Shown piece by piece: positions 6,001-7,418 of a stretch of DNA of 7,418 bases. Each line of letters starts with the position of its first letter. Position 1 is the first letter of the stretch. The notes beneath the pieces were generated by a model. The model was not told where the DNA came from, ran no database searches, and saw only the letters and a program-made list of their open reading frames with translations. Made by a program: the position numbers and the translations under genes. The stretch is taken from contig CAILMK010000206.1 of the NCBI GenBank assembly GCA_903835275.1, positions 1 to 7,418 on the forward strand. The letters are read 5' to 3'. Origin of the DNA: an uncultured bacterium (GTDB taxonomy: Bacteria; Bacteroidota; Bacteroidia; CAILMK01).

Positions 6001-7347
6001 TTATTCCAGTTCGTACTCATGAAGTTTACGGTAAAGGGTTGCGGTGCCAATGCCAAGTATTTTTGCTGCCTGGGATTTATTACCATTGGAAAGCATCAGG
6101 ATTTTCTGAATATGGCACTTCTCAACAGAGGCAAGTTCCAGAGCTTTTTCTGCACTGGGATTGTCCTTTATCAGCACCTGCATTTCGTACGGAAGGCTGC
6201 TGGTAGCGAGCGTATCGGAATCAGACAAAATCACGCTTCTTTCAACCACATTTTTAAGTTCACGGATATTGCCTTTCCATTGGTGACATTTCAGTTTTTC
6301 AATGTATTCCTGACTGACAGCAAGTGTAGGTTTATTCATCTTTGCCGATGAAATTTTAACGAAATGTTTTACGAGAAGTTCAATATCTTCCGGACGTTCC
6401 TTCAAAGCTGGAAGTGTTATCTGGAAAGCGCTTAGCCTATAATATAAATCCAAACGGAAATGACCTGCATCGCATTCTTTCAGGAGGTCGCGGTTAGTCG
6501 CAGCTATAATACGAACATCTACTTTAGTGGTCGTGGTATCTCCCACCCTGATAAATTCCCCGGTTTCAAGAACCCGCAAAAATTTAGCCTGGAGGTCCTG
6601 ACTCATTTCACCAACCTCATCCAAGAAAATTGTTCCGTGATTAGCTTCTTCGAAAAGTCCCTTGGCATCCTTGACGGCTCCTGTATATGATCCCGCTTTA
6701 TGCCCGAATAATTCATTTTCCAAAAGATCCTTGCTGATGGCACTGCAATTCACCGCCACAAACGGCTGGGTATTCCTTTTACTTCCGCTATGGATAGCTT
6801 CCGCGAAGACCTCTTTCCCTGTCCCGGTCTCGCCAAGCAAAAGCACACTTGCATTTGTAGGGGCTACCTTTTTTGCGAGGTCAATAACAGCATCTATTAT
6901 CTTTGATTTATGAATTATTTCATCAAAAGTGAACTTCTCTGATACCTGTTTTTGTAGTTGAAGGATGCGTTTTTGAAGACGAACCTTGTCAAGGGCTTTA
7001 TTGATCAAAGGAATTAGTTTATCATTATCATCCCCTTTGGTAAGGTAATCAAATGCCCCGTTTTTAATTGCCTGAACTGCATTTGGAATATTGCCATAGG
7101 AAGTGAGAACAATAACTTCTAATAAGGGATACTGAGTTTTAATTTTCCCAGCCAGTTCAACGCCGTTTGCATCGGGAAGCTTAACATCACAAACCACCAC
7201 ATCAATATCCTCCTGCTCCAGTTTTTTAAAGCCCGCTTTCGCAGTTGCAGCTTCAAAAACATGGTATCCTTCCATGCCGATAAATTGCACCATTACCTCA
7301 CGCAATTTCTCTTCATCCTCAATTATCAATACATTGGAACCTGACAT
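6001..7347 (-). CDS. Sigma-54-dependent response regulator, NtrC family
   Basis: This is a cytoplasmic transcription activator of 448 residues with the classic three-part layout. Receiver domain (about 5-120): acidic pocket E10/D11, phospho-acceptor Asp54 in VVCDVKLPD, Thr82 and Lys104. AAA+ domain (about 140-375): Walker A GETGTGKE (172-179), sigma-54-contact loop GSYTGA (219-224, a variant of GAFTGA), Walker B GTIFLDE (238-244), sensor I AATNRDL, arginine-finger region RLDLYYRL (298-305), and sensor II GNIRELKN. C-terminal Fis-type helix-turn-helix (about 410-446): NKSQAAKILGIGTATLYRKL. It should activate sigma-54 RNA polymerase when phosphorylated by an unseen kinase. Its place just upstream of kdp suggests it controls those genes, in place of the OmpR-type KdpE of E. 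coli; that is inference. The frame stays open upstream of 7347 to the window edge without another ATG, GTG or TTG. Confidence 0.93.
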   Translation of the reverse strand: MSGSNVLIIEDEEKLREVMVQFIGMEGYHVFEAATAKAGFKKLEQEDIDVVVCDVKLPDANGVELAGKIKTQYPLLEVIVLTSYGNIPNAVQAIKNGAFDYLTKGDDNDKLIPLINKALDKVRLQKRILQLQKQVSEKFTFDEIIHKSKIIDAVIDLAKKVAPTNASVLLLGETGTGKEVFAEAIHSGSKRNTQPFVAVNCSAISKDLLENELFGHKAGSYTGAVKDAKGLFEEANHGTIFLDEVGEMSQDLQAKFLRVLETGEFIRVGDTTTTKVDVRIIAATNRDLLKECDAGHFRLDLYYRLSAFQITLPALKERPEDIELLVKHFVKISSAKMNKPTLAVSQEYIEKLKCHQWKGNIRELKNVVERSVILSDSDTLATSSLPYEMQVLIKDNPSAEKALELASVEKCHIQKILMLSNGNKSQAAKILGIGTATLYRKLHEYELE

Positions 7348-7355
7348 AATGCCGG

Positions 7356-7363
7356 CAAATATA
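7356..7363 (-). promoter_or_regulatory. Possible -7 promoter element upstream of the response regulator
   Basis: TATATTTG on the minus strand is a perfect TAnnTTTG -7 element of the Bacteroidota housekeeping sigma factor. It ends only 8 bases before the ATG, so the transcript would be nearly leaderless. No TTG lies at the expected -33 distance; the nearest is about 13 bases away. It may be chance in AT-rich DNA, and transcription could equally come from a gene beyond the right edge. Confidence 0.2.
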
Positions 7364-7418
7364 CGATAGCTTTTCTCAAAGCGGTAAATCTTGTTTATGG
7401 TGGTTACTTTCCGATACA

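Noticed and set aside
1..7418. Mobile elements, CRISPR arrays, tRNA or rRNA genes
   Set aside because: I saw no transposase-like ORF, no terminal repeats, no regularly spaced repeats and no RNA-gene sequence on either strand.

Overview
The window carries most of a high-affinity potassium uptake (kdp) locus, all on the minus strand. It most likely comes from a member of the Bacteroidota. The support for that is AT-rich intergenic DNA, the absence of clear Shine-Dalgarno sequences, TAnnTTTG-type -7 promoter elements, an outer-membrane beta-barrel protein inside the kdp gene cluster, and an NtrC-type regulator beside it in place of an OmpR-type KdpE. The genus cannot be told from the sequence.

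In the direction of transcription (high to low coordinates) the layout is as follows. (1) A sigma-54-dependent NtrC-family response regulator (7347-6001), with a 29-bp perfect-armed inverted repeat just after its stop codon. (2) A 117-codon protein of unknown function (5822-5469). (3) A 182-bp intergenic stretch with a 30-bp imperfect dyad and a promoter-like element. (4) A tightly packed cluster: a previously unlisted 31-codon membrane microprotein (5286-5191), kdpF (25 codons, 5180-5103), kdpA (5090-3375), kdpB (start reassigned to 3361, stop at 1304), kdpC (1294-731), and an outer-membrane barrel protein that runs off the left edge (676-1). Gaps between the members from the microprotein to kdpC are only 9-13 bp, so they are very likely one transcript. 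The porin follows kdpC after 54 bp.

KdpA is the K+-selective channel-like subunit, KdpB the P-type ATPase, KdpC the single-span partner and KdpF a small stabilising subunit. The barrel protein may supply the outer-membrane step. The response regulator is the natural candidate for switching the cluster on. No sensor kinase (KdpD) lies in the window; it may lie beyond an edge.

The kdp enzymes themselves look intact and ordinary. The less ordinary points are the second single-span microprotein upstream of kdpF, the regulator type, the two dyads that share an ATTAAC-N2/3-TTTCA element, and the unknown protein between the regulator and the pump genes. I see no mobile element, CRISPR array, tRNA or rRNA.
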